Source of the DNA: an uncultured Oscillospiraceae bacterium
GTDB taxonomy: Bacteria > Bacillota > Clostridia > Oscillospirales > Oscillospiraceae
Assembly: GCA_949878425.1 (NCBI GenBank)
Contig: CATLAL010000001.1
Coordinates: 200,706 to 237,956, forward strand
Length of the DNA stretch: 37,251 nt
Direction of reading: 5' to 3'
Position numbers and translations under genes: made by a program. Shown piece after piece: positions 30,483-37,251 of the stretch; the first letter of the stretch is position 1; each line of letters starts with the position of its first letter. The notes under the pieces are model-generated. The model did not search any database. It had not been told where the DNA came from and saw only the letters and a program-made list of their open reading frames with translations.

Positions 30483-31274
30483 ATGCAGATCGACATAATG
30501 ACGCTTTTCCCCGAGACGGTCGGGGACATGATGAACGAATCGATTCTGGGGCGGGCCCAGGAGCGGGGGTACATCCGCATCGAGGCCCACCAGATCCGGG
30601 ACTACACCCTCAACAAGCAGAAGCAGGTGGACGACTACCCCTACGGCGGCGGCCGGGGGGCCATCATGCAGGCGGACCCCCTCTACCGCTGCTGGGCCCA
30701 CATCCGGGAGAGCTGCGCCGTGGGGCGCAGCCGGACCATCTACCTCTCCCCCTGCGGCGAGACCTTCACCCAGGCCAAGGCCCGGCAGCTGCTGGCGGAC
30801 TATGACCACCTGATCCTCGTCTGCGGCCACTACGAGGGGGTGGACGAGCGGTTTCTGGAGGAGTGCGTGGACGAGGAGATTTCCCTGGGGGACTTCGTCC
30901 TCACCGGCGGGGAGCTTCCCGCCATGGCGGTGGCGGACGCGGTGTGCCGGATGGCGCCCGGGGTGCTGCCAGAGGCGGCCTGCTACGAGGAGGAGAGCCA
31001 CTGGAACGGCCTTCTGGAGCACCCCCACTACAGCCGCCCGGAGGAGTGGCACGGCAGGCGGGTGCCGGAGGTGCTCCTCAGCGGCCACCACGAGAACGTG
31101 GCCCGGTGGCGGAAGAAGCAGTCCATGCTCCGGACCCTGCGGCGCAGGCCGGACATGTTCCGGGAGGCGGACTTTCAGGGGACCAAGCAGGACCGAAAGC
31201 TCCTGGCGGAGGTGTACGAGGAGCTGCGCCGGGACCCCTCGACCGCCGGTTTACCCCCCCAATCAACCGATTAG
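30483..31274 (+). CDS. trmD: tRNA (guanine-N1)-methyltransferase TrmD
   Basis: This 263-residue SPOUT methyltransferase makes m1G37 in tRNAs, which prevents frameshifting. It begins MQIDIMTLFPETVGDMM. The knotted S-adenosylmethionine site is visible as YLSPCGE (about 90), LVCGHYEGVDERF (about 112) and SLGDFVLTGGELPAM (about 137). The C-terminal domain contains HPHYSRPEEWHG and VPEVLLSGHH. The start is the ATG at 30483 with GGAGG 5 nt upstream. The stop codon lies in the loop of a small hairpin CAACCG-ATTAG-CGGTTG followed by CTTTTCT, which may be a weak terminator. rplS, the usual next gene, is not present. Confidence 0.96.
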   Translation: MQIDIMTLFPETVGDMMNESILGRAQERGYIRIEAHQIRDYTLNKQKQVDDYPYGGGRGAIMQADPLYRCWAHIRESCAVGRSRTIYLSPCGETFTQAKARQLLADYDHLILVCGHYEGVDERFLEECVDEEISLGDFVLTGGELPAMAVADAVCRMAPGVLPEAACYEEESHWNGLLEHPHYSRPEEWHGRRVPEVLLSGHHENVARWRKKQSMLRTLRRRPDMFREADFQGTKQDRKLLAEVYEELRRDPSTAGLPPQSTD

Positions 31275-31288
31275 CGGTTGCTTTTCTC
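31264..31288 (+). terminator. Weak terminator over the trmD stop codon
   Basis: The 6-bp stem CAACCG/CGGTTG carries the trmD TAG in its 5-nt loop and is followed by CTTTTCT. Too short to be efficient alone. Confidence 0.4.
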
Positions 31289-31306
31289 GCCGGAATGTGC
31301 CACAAT
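31278..31306 (+). promoter_or_regulatory. Candidate promoter of the XRE membrane regulator
   Basis: TTGCTT (31278-31283) and CACAAT (31301-31306) are separated by 17 nt, immediately after trmD. Only a partial -35 match. Confidence 0.4.
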
Positions 31307-31332
31307 GGTCCCAACCAAAGGAGGACTTGTCT

Positions 31333-32145
31333 ATGGAAGAAAAACAGATCGGTCAATTCATCCGGGACCGGCGGCTGGCGCTGGGCATGACCCAGCAGCA
31401 GCTGGCGGAGCGCCTGGGCATCACCGACAAGGCGGTGAGCAAGTGGGAGCGGTGCCTCAGCTATCCGGACATCACGCTGCTGCGGCCCCTGGCGGACGCC
31501 CTGGAGGTGGGCGTTTCGGAGCTCCTGGCCGGGGAGCGGGACGCCAGCGACCTGCCGCCGGAGGTGGAGGACGCGGTGCTGGATACGGTGGCCTACGCGG
31601 AGACAGCCCGGCGGCGCAACAGCGACTGGCGGTTCTGGCTGTTCGCGGCGGTGTCCGCCGGATGCCTCATCGCGGCGCTGGTCCTCCTCATCGTCCACCT
31701 GGCCACCGGCGACGGCAACTGCCTCACGGCGGTGAAGTGCGTGGCCTTCGGCTGGGCGCTGTGCTACCCGCTGCTGCGGCTCCGGCGCCCGGTGTGGGGC
31801 TTTCTCGTGATCCTGAGCCTGGCCATTGTCCCCTTCCTGTACCAGTTCGTCTCGCCCCTGACCCACCTCTGGGCCCACATCATTGCGCTGCTGGCTGTGG
31901 CCTGCCTGTGGGGCATCTACATTCTCTGGCGGAAGCTCCTGCCCCGGCGGCCCTGGCTGGCCCTGGCCTGGAGCTCCCTGCTGGGCGTCGCCCTGGCCCT
32001 GATTATCAACCAGATCCTCTGGGGCGCCACCGGCCTGCGCCCCGACGAGCTGAGCACCTGGTCCAACGCGCTCACCGGCGCGGTCTGCTTCGCCGTCTTT
32101 TCCATGATTGACGGACTCTCCTGCCGCCGTCGGGCCAAGAGCTGA
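31333..32145 (+). CDS. XRE-family regulator with C-terminal membrane domain
   Basis: This 270-residue protein joins a Cro/CI-type helix-turn-helix (about 5-62; FIRDRRLALGMTQQQLAERL, ITDKAVSKWERCLSYPDITL) to a membrane region with about six hydrophobic segments (100-262). Such membrane-tethered XRE proteins are frequent in Clostridia and are thought to sense membrane or wall state, but none of their signals is well established. The linker (about 63-95) is acidic. AAAGGAGG precedes the ATG at 31333 by about 8 nt. It is monocistronic, between trmD and a strong bidirectional terminator. Regulator or membrane-sensor role is inferred from domains only. Confidence 0.88.
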   Translation: MEEKQIGQFIRDRRLALGMTQQQLAERLGITDKAVSKWERCLSYPDITLLRPLADALEVGVSELLAGERDASDLPPEVEDAVLDTVAYAETARRRNSDWRFWLFAAVSAGCLIAALVLLIVHLATGDGNCLTAVKCVAFGWALCYPLLRLRRPVWGFLVILSLAIVPFLYQFVSPLTHLWAHIIALLAVACLWGIYILWRKLLPRRPWLALAWSSLLGVALALIINQILWGATGLRPDELSTWSNALTGAVCFAVFSMIDGLSCRRRAKS

Positions 32146-32166
32146 TACGTCCTGTTGAATCGCGCC

Positions 32167-32208
32167 AAAAAATAACGGTTCGGAGTCTCCTCCGGACCGC
32201 TATTTTTT
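32167..32208. terminator. Strong terminator after the XRE gene
   Basis: A 19-bp stem (32167-32185 with 32190-32208, two G-U pairs) has the loop TCTC, an A-rich left flank and TTTTTT at the right end. It should work in both directions. Confidence 0.85.
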
Positions 32209-32218
32209 GTTCCCCGCC

Positions 32219-32245
32219 TGTAACCTTTGTAACCGGCTCTGTAAT
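32219..32245 (+). promoter_or_regulatory. Cluster of TGTAAC half-sites upstream of the G5/3D gene
   Basis: TGTAAC occurs at 32219-32224 and 32228-32233, and TGTAAT at 32240-32245. A palindrome GTAAC-AAAA-GTTAC lies at 32384-32397, about 15-30 nt past the predicted transcription start. The half-sites resemble those of WalR, but the gaps are 3 and 6 nt instead of 5. Confidence 0.35.
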
Positions 32246-32335
32246 TTTTTCTGCGGAATAGAGAAATTTTTGCAGTTTTTCCCGCGAATTCTGGGGGCTG
32301 TCCGGAAGGAACCAGGAAAAAATGTTTCAAAAACC

Positions 32336-32364
32336 TTGACAAATCCCAGGCTTTGCAGTATACT
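32336..32364 (+). promoter_or_regulatory. Promoter of the G5/3D-domain gene
   Basis: TTGACA (32336-32341) and TATACT (32359-32364) are separated by 17 nt, close to consensus. The leader is about 170 nt and contains a GC hairpin near 32460-32485. I could not match it to the c-di-AMP riboswitch often found before such genes. Confidence 0.8.
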
Positions 32365-32543
32365 ACAGCCAGTTTTCAAAATGGTAACAAAAGTTACAAA
32401 CCAGCGCGTACGCTGTTTAGAGAGAGGAAATTTTGGTAATCCTCCCTGTAAGGCGTTCCCGCCGCTCCTCCTGGAGGCCGGCGGCGCATGCGTTGACCCC
32501 ACGCTTTCTATCCCTTTTGAAAACCAACGGAGGTTCAAGTAAC

Positions 32544-33569
32544 ATGTTTGAAAGAAGCAAGAAAGCCGCCCGCAGTCTCAAACGGCTGATCGCCGCCGCC
32601 GCTGTGCCGGCCCTCTCCCTTCTCGCCGTGTCCCTCATGCCCTTTCCCAGCGACACCGATGCCTACGCCCTTTACATTGTCAGCGACGACGACTATGTCC
32701 ATGTGGACGAGCTGGAGGGCGGCGTATTTCTGACCGACGGCTCCGCCGAGCTGGTCTCCCGGAAGGACGGGAAGGACCTGCTGCTCACTGCCGGACAGAC
32801 CGCCGCCGTCAGCTACCAGGGCAGCACCCGCTCCACTGTCACCCGCCAGGAGACGGTGACGGAGCTGCTGGAGCGTCTGGACATCCAGCCCAGCCCCCTG
32901 GAGATGGTCTCCGTAATGTTCTTAGACGACAGGCTGGAGATCAGCGTTGCCTCGGAGCTGGTATTTTACGAGCACATTTCGAATGTAACAGAGCACGAAA
33001 TTATTTATCAGTACAACGACAATCTGCCCGATTGGCAGGAGACGGTCCTTCAGGAGGGCTGTGACGGCGAGTACCGCGAGGTCTATGAGGTGGTCTATCA
33101 GGATGGCGAGGAGACCTCCCGTCAGCTCATCGAGGTGGCGGACCGGGAGCCTGTGCCCACCATCATTGAGCGGGGCACCATAGCCAACTTCGCCAACAAC
33201 GGCGACGAGGTGTCCTCTATTGTGACGGAGGCCGACGGTTCCGGCGTTATTACCCTGGCCAACGGTGAGACCCTCACTTTCAGCAGCGCCAAAACTATGA
33301 AGGGCACCGCCTACACCACCGGCGGCCGGGTGGGCAGCATCACTGCCAGCGGAACTCCCGTCCACGTGGGCGTAGTGGCTGTGGACCGGAGCGTGCTCCC
33401 TCTGGGCACCAAGGTCTATGTGGTCTCTAACGACGGCGCCTATGTCTACGGCTTTGCTGTGGCGGAGGACACCGGCGTCCGGGGCAACGTGATCGACCTC
33501 TATATGGACACCAACCGGGAGTGCATCCAATTCGGCGTCCGGCAGTGTACCGTATATATTCTGGACTGA
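32544..33569 (+). CDS. Cell-wall protein with G5 and 3D domains (YabE/YocH-like)
   Basis: This 341-residue exported protein has a basic N-terminus and one hydrophobic segment (about 14-33), DUF348-like repeats (about 40-145), a G5 domain (about 150-230; HEIIYQYNDNLPDWQE, VYEVVYQDGEETSRQLIE) and a C-terminal 3D domain (about 255-341). The 3D domain, related to MltA lytic transglycosylases, keeps its three aspartates: VAVDRSVLPLGT, VAEDTG and IDLYMD. Members are peptidoglycan hydrolases or resuscitation/germination-linked proteins. GGAGG precedes the ATG at 32544 by about 10 nt. It has its own strong promoter, an unusually long leader, and half-sites suggesting wall-stress control. A terminator follows at 33653. 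Confidence 0.92.
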   Translation: MFERSKKAARSLKRLIAAAAVPALSLLAVSLMPFPSDTDAYALYIVSDDDYVHVDELEGGVFLTDGSAELVSRKDGKDLLLTAGQTAAVSYQGSTRSTVTRQETVTELLERLDIQPSPLEMVSVMFLDDRLEISVASELVFYEHISNVTEHEIIYQYNDNLPDWQETVLQEGCDGEYREVYEVVYQDGEETSRQLIEVADREPVPTIIERGTIANFANNGDEVSSIVTEADGSGVITLANGETLTFSSAKTMKGTAYTTGGRVGSITASGTPVHVGVVAVDRSVLPLGTKVYVVSNDGAYVYGFAVAEDTGVRGNVIDLYMDTNRECIQFGVRQCTVYILD

Positions 33570-33652
33570 GGTTCCTTTCAATAGCAGGCGTCCGCCGGGA
33601 AAGGACGGGGGCCGTAAGCAATGTCATTTAGATAAGCTGAAAAAAAGCAAAA

Positions 33653-33689
33653 GGGGACCCGGCTGTTCATTCAAAACAGCCAGGTCCCC
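33653..33689 (+). terminator. Terminator of the G5/3D gene
   Basis: GGGGACC-CGGCTGTT pairs with AACAGCC-AGGTCCCC around a 6-8-nt loop, followed by ATCATTTG. Confidence 0.7.
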
Positions 33690-33718
33690 ATCATTTGTTC
33701 AGAAATGGAAACCGTATT

Positions 33719-33884
33719 TAGGGCTTGTTTGAAAAACGTTAACACGCTCAAATAGCGGGTCTTTTTCCGCCATGCATTGCCAATTTCCCTTGCAATACAG
33801 CCAGTATTCCGGCGTCAAATTGGCTTCGCCTGGCGAAAAAATCCCTCGCTCCTGGGCATATTCCCATTTTTCAAACAGCGCCTA
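33719..33884. mobile_element. 166-bp non-coding element with terminal inverted repeats
   Basis: The ends TAGGGCTTGTTTGAAAAACG (33719-33738) and the complement of 33865-33884 agree at 16 of 20 positions. Length and the TAGG/CCTA ends match the 165-bp element at 12216-12380, and both hold nested inverted segments. A 100-codon frame crosses it but has no ribosome-binding site. The rest of the gap, 33885-34070, holds nothing I recognise. Confidence 0.65.
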
Positions 33885-34075
33885 GTCGCTTACATTAAGA
33901 TTAGAACCAATGTCGGCTATCTCTTCCTCTTTGTTGTCACTACCATAGAGTATAGCAGGTTTCTATTCCGGCGCAAAGGAAATTTTTCGCCGGTTCGGCC
34001 CATGATCCGCCGGAAATTGGGCAGGATATGGCAGAGTACCCAAAAGGGCCTCCTCCGGTTTGTTGTAAATGCCCC

Positions 34076-34110
34076 TTGACAGAGGGTAAATCCTAGATTA
34101 AGATAGGAAT
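34076..34110 (+). promoter_or_regulatory. iscR promoter with overlapping palindromic operator
   Basis: TTGACA (34076-34081) and TAAGAT (34099-34104) are separated by 17 nt. TCCTA (34091-34095) and TAGGA (34104-34108) form an inverted repeat centred on the -10 box, a good place for autorepression by the Rrf2 protein encoded next. Confidence 0.65.
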
Positions 34111-34134
34111 TAAAAGAGGGGAGGGGATCGCGCT

Positions 34135-34596
34135 GTGAAGATTTCCGCCAAGAGCCGCTACGCGCTGCATCTGATGCTGGCCCTGGCCATGCAGGAGGAG
34201 GGGACGAACCTGTCGGTGAAGTCTGTAGCGGAGAGCCACGGAATCAGCGAGAAGTATCTGGAGCAGATTATCCCGGTGCTGGTCCGCTCCGGTCTGGTGG
34301 GCAGCGTCCGGGGGGCCCGGGGAGGCTACCACCTGACAACGGATCCGGAGGCCTGCACGGTTGGCCTGATTCTGCGGACGGTGGAGGGCAGCATTGCCCC
34401 GGTCTCCTGTCTGGACGACGAGATAAACCCCTGCGCCCGGTGTAAGGAGTGCGTCACATTGGACCTGTGGGAGCAGGTAGACCAGGCCATCAGCAACGTG
34501 GTCGACCACGTGACGCTGGCTGATCTGGTGGACAAGCAGCGGCGCATCCGCGCCCGCCAGCCAAAGGAGGTCCCGCCCGCGGCCTGCCAGAGCTGA
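34135..34596 (+). CDS. iscR: Rrf2-family Fe-S cluster regulator IscR
   Basis: This 153-residue regulator senses cellular Fe-S status through a bound [2Fe-2S] cluster. The winged-helix domain (about 1-80) begins MKISAKSRYALHLMLALA and contains ISEKYLEQIIPVL and VRGARGGYHL. The cluster region has Cys92, Cys100, Cys103 and Cys106, four candidate ligands in a spacing slightly different from the E. coli protein (three Cys and one His). Translation starts at a GTG at 34135 after GGGGAGGGG. It precedes iscS and iscU, the standard order in clostridia, and has a palindrome over its promoter. Identity as Rrf2 is certain; the IscR role is supported by context and cysteines. Confidence 0.92.
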   Translation: MKISAKSRYALHLMLALAMQEEGTNLSVKSVAESHGISEKYLEQIIPVLVRSGLVGSVRGARGGYHLTTDPEACTVGLILRTVEGSIAPVSCLDDEINPCARCKECVTLDLWEQVDQAISNVVDHVTLADLVDKQRRIRARQPKEVPPAACQS

Positions 34597-34697
34597 GGCG
34601 CCGCTCCCACAGCTCCCGGTAAAAGTCCTATTCCCCTATAGGGATTTCGGAAAAACCCGCCGGCACAGCAGCCGGCAGAGAAGGAAGGTTGAGAACT

Positions 34698-35888
34698 ATG
34701 TTTGTTTACGCCGACAACGCGGCAACCACCGCCATGAGCCGGGCCGCCGCCGACGCCATGCTCCCCGCCATGGGCGAGCTCTACGGCAACCCCAGCAGCC
34801 TGCACCAGAAGGGGCGGGAGGCCAACTACGCCCTCATGGGGGCCCGGGAGGCGGTGGCCAAGTGCCTCCACGCGGAGCCCAGGGAGATCTACTTCACCGG
34901 CTGCGGCACGGAGGCGGATAACTGGGCCATTACGGAGGCCGCCCGCCTGGGGGCCCTGGCCGGGAAAAAGCACATCATCTCCGACGCCATTGAGCACCAC
35001 GCGGTGCTCCACACCCTGAAAAAGCTGGAGAAGCAGGGCTTTTCCGTCACCTACCTGCCGGTCCATGAGAACGGCCTGGTGCGCCTGGAGGAGCTGGAGG
35101 CGGCCCTGCGCCCGGACACGTGCCTGGTCACCGTCATGTTCGCCAATAACGAGATCGGGACCCTCCAGCCCATCCGGGAGATCGGGGCCCTCTGCCGGGA
35201 GCGGGGCGTGCTCTTCCACACCGACGCCGTCCAGGCGGTGGGCCACGTGCCCGTGGACGTGGAGGCGGACAACATCGATATGCTCTCCCTCTCCGGCCAC
35301 AAGTTCCACGCACCCAAGGGCGTGGGCGCCCTGTACTGCAAAAAGTCCATCCGCCTGGAAAACTTCATTGAGGGCGGCGCCCAGGAGCGGGGCAAGCGGG
35401 GCGGCACGGAGGCCATCCCTGCCATCCTGGCCATGGCGGCGGCCCTCCAGGAGAGCTGTGCCCACATGGAGGAGAACATGGCCCACATCTCCGCCATGCG
35501 GGATAAGCTGATTGCCGGCCTGAGCCGGATCCCCAACGCCCGCTGCAACGGCGACCCGGACCACCGGGCCCCGGGCATTGTAAGCTTCTGCTTCGAGGGC
35601 ATCGAGGGGGAGAGCCTGCTGCTGCGCCTGGACCTGGCCGGCATCTGCGCCAGCTCCGGCAGCGCCTGCACCAGCGGCTCTTTGGACCCCAGCCACGTGC
35701 TGCTGGCCCTGGGCCTGCCCCACGAGATCGCCCACGGCTCCCTCCGGCTGAGCCTCAGCGAGTACAACACCATGGAGGAGGTGGACTATATCCTCCAACA
35801 GGTCCCAGAGGTGGTCCGGACCCTCCGGCAGATGAGCCCCGTCTGGCTCCATATGCTGGAGAAGATGGAGGATCCGTACAAGGAGTAA
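34698..35888 (+). CDS. iscS: Cysteine desulfurase IscS/NifS
   Basis: This 396-residue PLP enzyme takes sulfur from cysteine and passes it to the scaffold protein. It begins MFVYADNAATTAMS. The catalytic His lies in AIEHHAVLH, the PLP Lys202 in SLSGHKFHAPKG, and the persulfide-forming Cys324 in ASSGSACTSGS. The active-site loop is long, as in group I (IscS/NifS) desulfurases. The start is the ATG at 34698 with AAGGAAGG about 10 nt upstream; a TTG three codons earlier is less likely. The gene lies 100 nt after iscR and, past a repeat element, before iscU. All three probably serve Fe-S assembly. Confidence 0.96.
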   Translation: MFVYADNAATTAMSRAAADAMLPAMGELYGNPSSLHQKGREANYALMGAREAVAKCLHAEPREIYFTGCGTEADNWAITEAARLGALAGKKHIISDAIEHHAVLHTLKKLEKQGFSVTYLPVHENGLVRLEELEAALRPDTCLVTVMFANNEIGTLQPIREIGALCRERGVLFHTDAVQAVGHVPVDVEADNIDMLSLSGHKFHAPKGVGALYCKKSIRLENFIEGGAQERGKRGGTEAIPAILAMAAALQESCAHMEENMAHISAMRDKLIAGLSRIPNARCNGDPDHRAPGIVSFCFEGIEGESLLLRLDLAGICASSGSACTSGSLDPSHVLLALGLPHEIAHGSLRLSLSEYNTMEEVDYILQQVPEVVRTLRQMSPVWLHMLEKMEDPYKE

Positions 35889-35902
35889 GGCATAGGGCAT
35901 AT

Positions 35903-35973
35903 ATTCTTTTCTTTTATGAATAAAAGAAAAGAATCAAAAGAAAACACTTTTTTCGGCGAAACTACGTTTCGCC
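35903..35973. repeat. Bipartite hairpin element, copy 3
   Basis: A 32-nt palindrome (ATTCTTTTCTTTTATGAATA...) at 35903-35934 is followed by CAAAAGAAAACAC and the hairpin GGCGAAAC-TAC-GTTTCGCC (35955-35973). It occupies the gap between iscS and iscU and matches the copy at 22635 in layout. Confidence 0.75.
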
Positions 35974-36010
35974 TTTGGGATAATAATTTTGGGAAAGGAC
36001 GATTTTGGCT

Positions 36011-36466
36011 ATGGCAATGGAATACAGCGAGAAGGTTATGGAGCACTTCGCCCATCCACACAACGTGGGGGTTATTGAGGACGCCGACGGCGTCGGCGAG
36101 GTGGGCAACGCCAAGTGCGGCGACATCATGCGGATGTATCTGAAGATCGGCGAGGGGGAGGTCATTGAGGACGTAAAGTTCCAGACCTTCGGCTGCGCCT
36201 CCGCCATCGCCACCAGCTCGATTGCCACGGATATGATTAAGGGCCAGCCCCTCAACGAGGCGCTGAAGCTGACCAACAAAGCGGTGGTAGAGGCCCTGGA
36301 CGGCCTCCCGGCGGTAAAAATCCACTGCTCGGTTTTGGCGGAGCAGGCGGTGAAGGCAGCCGTAGCGGACTACTACAAAAGGAAGGGACTGCCCTATGAC
36401 CACCCCTGCGACGCCTGCGGCGAGGAGGGCTGCTGCGGTCACAGTCACGGCCAGGAAGAGGAGTAA
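36011..36466 (+). CDS. iscU: Fe-S cluster scaffold protein IscU (NifU-like)
   Basis: This 151-residue scaffold is where [2Fe-2S] and [4Fe-4S] clusters are built from IscS-derived sulfur. The three cluster-binding cysteines are Cys36 (GNAKCGD), Cys62 ([12 protein letters not shown]) and Cys106 ([12 protein letters not shown]). The family's Asp beside Cys36 is present. A C-terminal extension with [17 protein letters not shown] adds four cysteines and two histidines, a potential metal-binding tail found in clostridial IscU-like proteins but not in E. coli. The start could be the TTG at 36005 or ATGs at 36011 or 36017; AAAGGA at 35994-35999 allows the first two, and I use 36011. A strong terminator follows. 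Confidence 0.95.
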   Translation: MAMEYSEKVMEHFAHPHNVGVIEDADGVGEVGNAKCGDIMRMYLKIGEGEVIEDVKFQTFGCASAIATSSIATDMIKGQPLNEALKLTNKAVVEALDGLPAVKIHCSVLAEQAVKAAVADYYKRKGLPYDHPCDACGEEGCCGHSHGQEEE

Positions 36467-36478
36467 CAGATTAATGGT

Positions 36479-36510
36479 AAGAGCCGCCCGGAGCACTCCG
36501 GGCGGCTCTT
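36479..36510 (+). terminator. Terminator of the isc genes
   Basis: A perfect 15-bp stem AAGAGCCGCCCGGAG/CTCCGGGCGGCTCTT has a 2-nt loop just after iscU. Confidence 0.8.
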
Positions 36511-36541
36511 ACTCATCGATGTATCGTTTTCTCGGATACGC

Positions 36542-36569
36542 ACCGCCGGTTCCTCCTCCGCATACAATA
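36542..36569 (+). promoter_or_regulatory. Sigma-K-like promoter of the collagen-like gene
   Basis: AC (36542-36543) is followed after 17 nt by CATACAATA (36561-36569), which fits the sigma-K consensus AC-N16/17-CATANNNTA. This would place expression in the mother cell late in sporulation. The leader is about 85 nt. Confidence 0.45.
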
Positions 36570-36662
36570 AAACCGGAGGCCCGGTTCTCCCTACGGAAAC
36601 CGGCCTTTCTCAAGCGGCGTGCTGCCGCGCCGCATCTTGTGATACAGGGAGGAATTTTCCCT

Positions 36663-37238
36663 ATGCGATACAACCACTATGCGGGCTGTCTGGAGCAGCC
36701 GGACCGGTGCTGCGACCCCTGCGGAAGCGTCTGCTGCGTTCCCGGTCCCAGAGGGCCCCGGGGCCTGCCGGGGCCCATTGGTCCCGTAGGCCCCACGGGC
36801 GCTGCCGGCGCTCCGGGCGCTGTCGGACCCATGGGACCCACCGGGCCTGCCGGCGCTGCCGGCGCTGCCGGCGCAACGGGCGCTGTCGGACCCATGGGAC
36901 CCACCGGACCTGCCGGCGCTGCCGGCGCTCCGGGCGCTGTCGGACCCATGGGACCCACCGGACCTGCCGGCGCTGCCGGTACCCCGGGCGCTGTCGGACC
37001 CATGGGACCCACCGGACCTGCCGGCGCTGCCGGCGCAACGGGCGCTGTCGGACCCATGGGACCCACCGGACCTGCCGGCGCTGCCGGTACCCCGGGCGCT
37101 GTCGGACCCATGGGACCCACCGGGCCTGCCGGCGCTGCCGGCGCTCCGGGCGCTGTCGGACCCATGGGACCCACCGGACCTGCCGGCGCTGCCGGCGCAA
37201 CGGGCCCCACTGGGCCGCTTATTTATGCACAACAGTAA
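36663..37238 (+). CDS. Collagen-like Gly-X-Y repeat protein, possibly exosporium/spore surface
   Basis: This 191-residue protein has a short Cys-rich head ([17 protein letters not shown], residues 9-25) and then an unbroken Gly-X-Y tract from about residue 27 to 185. Seven copies of an 18-residue unit, [18 protein letters not shown], dominate the tract. It ends abruptly with GPLIYAQQ. BclA-type proteins of spore formers have such collagen-like stalks but normally end in a globular trimerising domain of about 130 residues; here none is present before the TAA at 37236. There is no signal peptide, which suits deposition on the spore from the mother cell. GGGAGG precedes the ATG at 36663. Spore localisation is an inference, supported by the sigma-K-like promoter and cysteines that could crosslink. 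Confidence 0.85.
   Translation: MRYNHYAGCLEQPDRCCDPCGSVCCVPGPRGPRGLPGPIGPVGPTGAAGAPGAVGPMGPTGPAGAAGAAGATGAVGPMGPTGPAGAAGAPGAVGPMGPTGPAGAAGTPGAVGPMGPTGPAGAAGATGAVGPMGPTGPAGAAGTPGAVGPMGPTGPAGAAGAPGAVGPMGPTGPAGAAGATGPTGPLIYAQQ
36805..37200. repeat. 54-bp tandem repeats in the collagen-like gene
   Basis: Seven near-identical 54-bp units each contain GTCGGACCCATGGGACCCAC and differ mainly at one variable triplet (GCTCCG, GCAACG or ACCCCG). The first unit is followed by an extra 9 bp. High identity implies recent expansion and likely length variation. Confidence 0.85.
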
Positions 37239-37251
37239 CTTTTGCTTGGTG

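Noticed and set aside
32365..32543. c-di-AMP (ydaO-type) riboswitch in the leader of the G5/3D gene
   Set aside because: The gene class and leader length are suggestive, but I could not find the conserved core sequences; a covariance-model search would decide.
33777..34079. Possible 100-residue gene on the plus strand
   Set aside because: It begins inside the 166-bp repeat element, has no ribosome-binding site, and its product has no recognisable fold.
36805..37200. CRISPR-like reading of the regularly spaced repeats
   Set aside because: The units are contiguous, in frame and coding, with no unique spacers and no cas genes.
36591..37232. Long minus-strand frames with Gly/Ser or Arg repeats opposite the collagen-like gene
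   Set aside because: They result from reading a 54-bp tandem repeat in other frames; only the plus frame gives Gly-X-Y with a ribosome-binding site.

Overview
The window looks like the chromosome of a GC-rich, endospore-forming anaerobic Firmicute, most likely Oscillospiraceae (Flavonifractor / Pseudoflavonifractor / Oscillibacter type). The evidence is a complete spo0A with 0A boxes, two rubrerythrins, a DnaD/DnaI-type replication pair, an Isc system in the order iscR-iscS-iscU, TSCPD proteins and a collagen-like surface/spore protein. The genus is an inference. I saw no phage genes, transposase genes, tRNA, rRNA or CRISPR array.

Layout. 1-1.7 kb (minus): radC-uvrB DNA repair. 2.0-2.6 kb (plus): secreted LysM-CAP protein with a WalR-like box over its promoter. 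2.7-6.0 kb (minus): lipoprotein alpha-amylase, a TSCPD protein and spo0A. 6.2-6.6 kb: spo0A control region and an unannotated 36-residue Asn/Gln-rich gene with a forespore-type promoter. 6.6-10.7 kb: two rubrerythrins, nagB, an SDR and a ZIP metal transporter, followed by the remnant of a chromate-transporter gene. 11-20.4 kb (minus): pfkA, a VanY-like carboxypeptidase with a HAD phosphatase, mfd, and a dnaI-like/dnaD pair. 20.7-22.6 kb (plus): LytTR response regulator and GHKL sensor kinase.

22.9-29.1 kb (plus) is the most unusual part. It is a tightly packed seven-gene run: two trigger-factor-like proteins flanking a CGAC thioredoxin and a small ferredoxin-thioredoxin-reductase-like Fe-S protein, then a heterodimeric ABC exporter and a second TSCPD protein. 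Most of the soluble members are thiol, redox or folding proteins, so the run reads as one module linking thiol redox and chaperone functions to export. Its substrate cannot be read from sequence.

29.3-37.2 kb (plus): DUF5655-like gene, rimM, trmD, an XRE membrane regulator, a G5/3D-domain cell-wall protein, iscR-iscS-iscU and a collagen-like protein with a sigma-K-like promoter. Intergenic DNA carries several dispersed structured repeats: a pair of 165/166-bp elements with inverted ends, a family ending in AGATAGGC, and a bipartite double-hairpin family. One of the 165-bp elements appears to have landed inside a double-hairpin unit.
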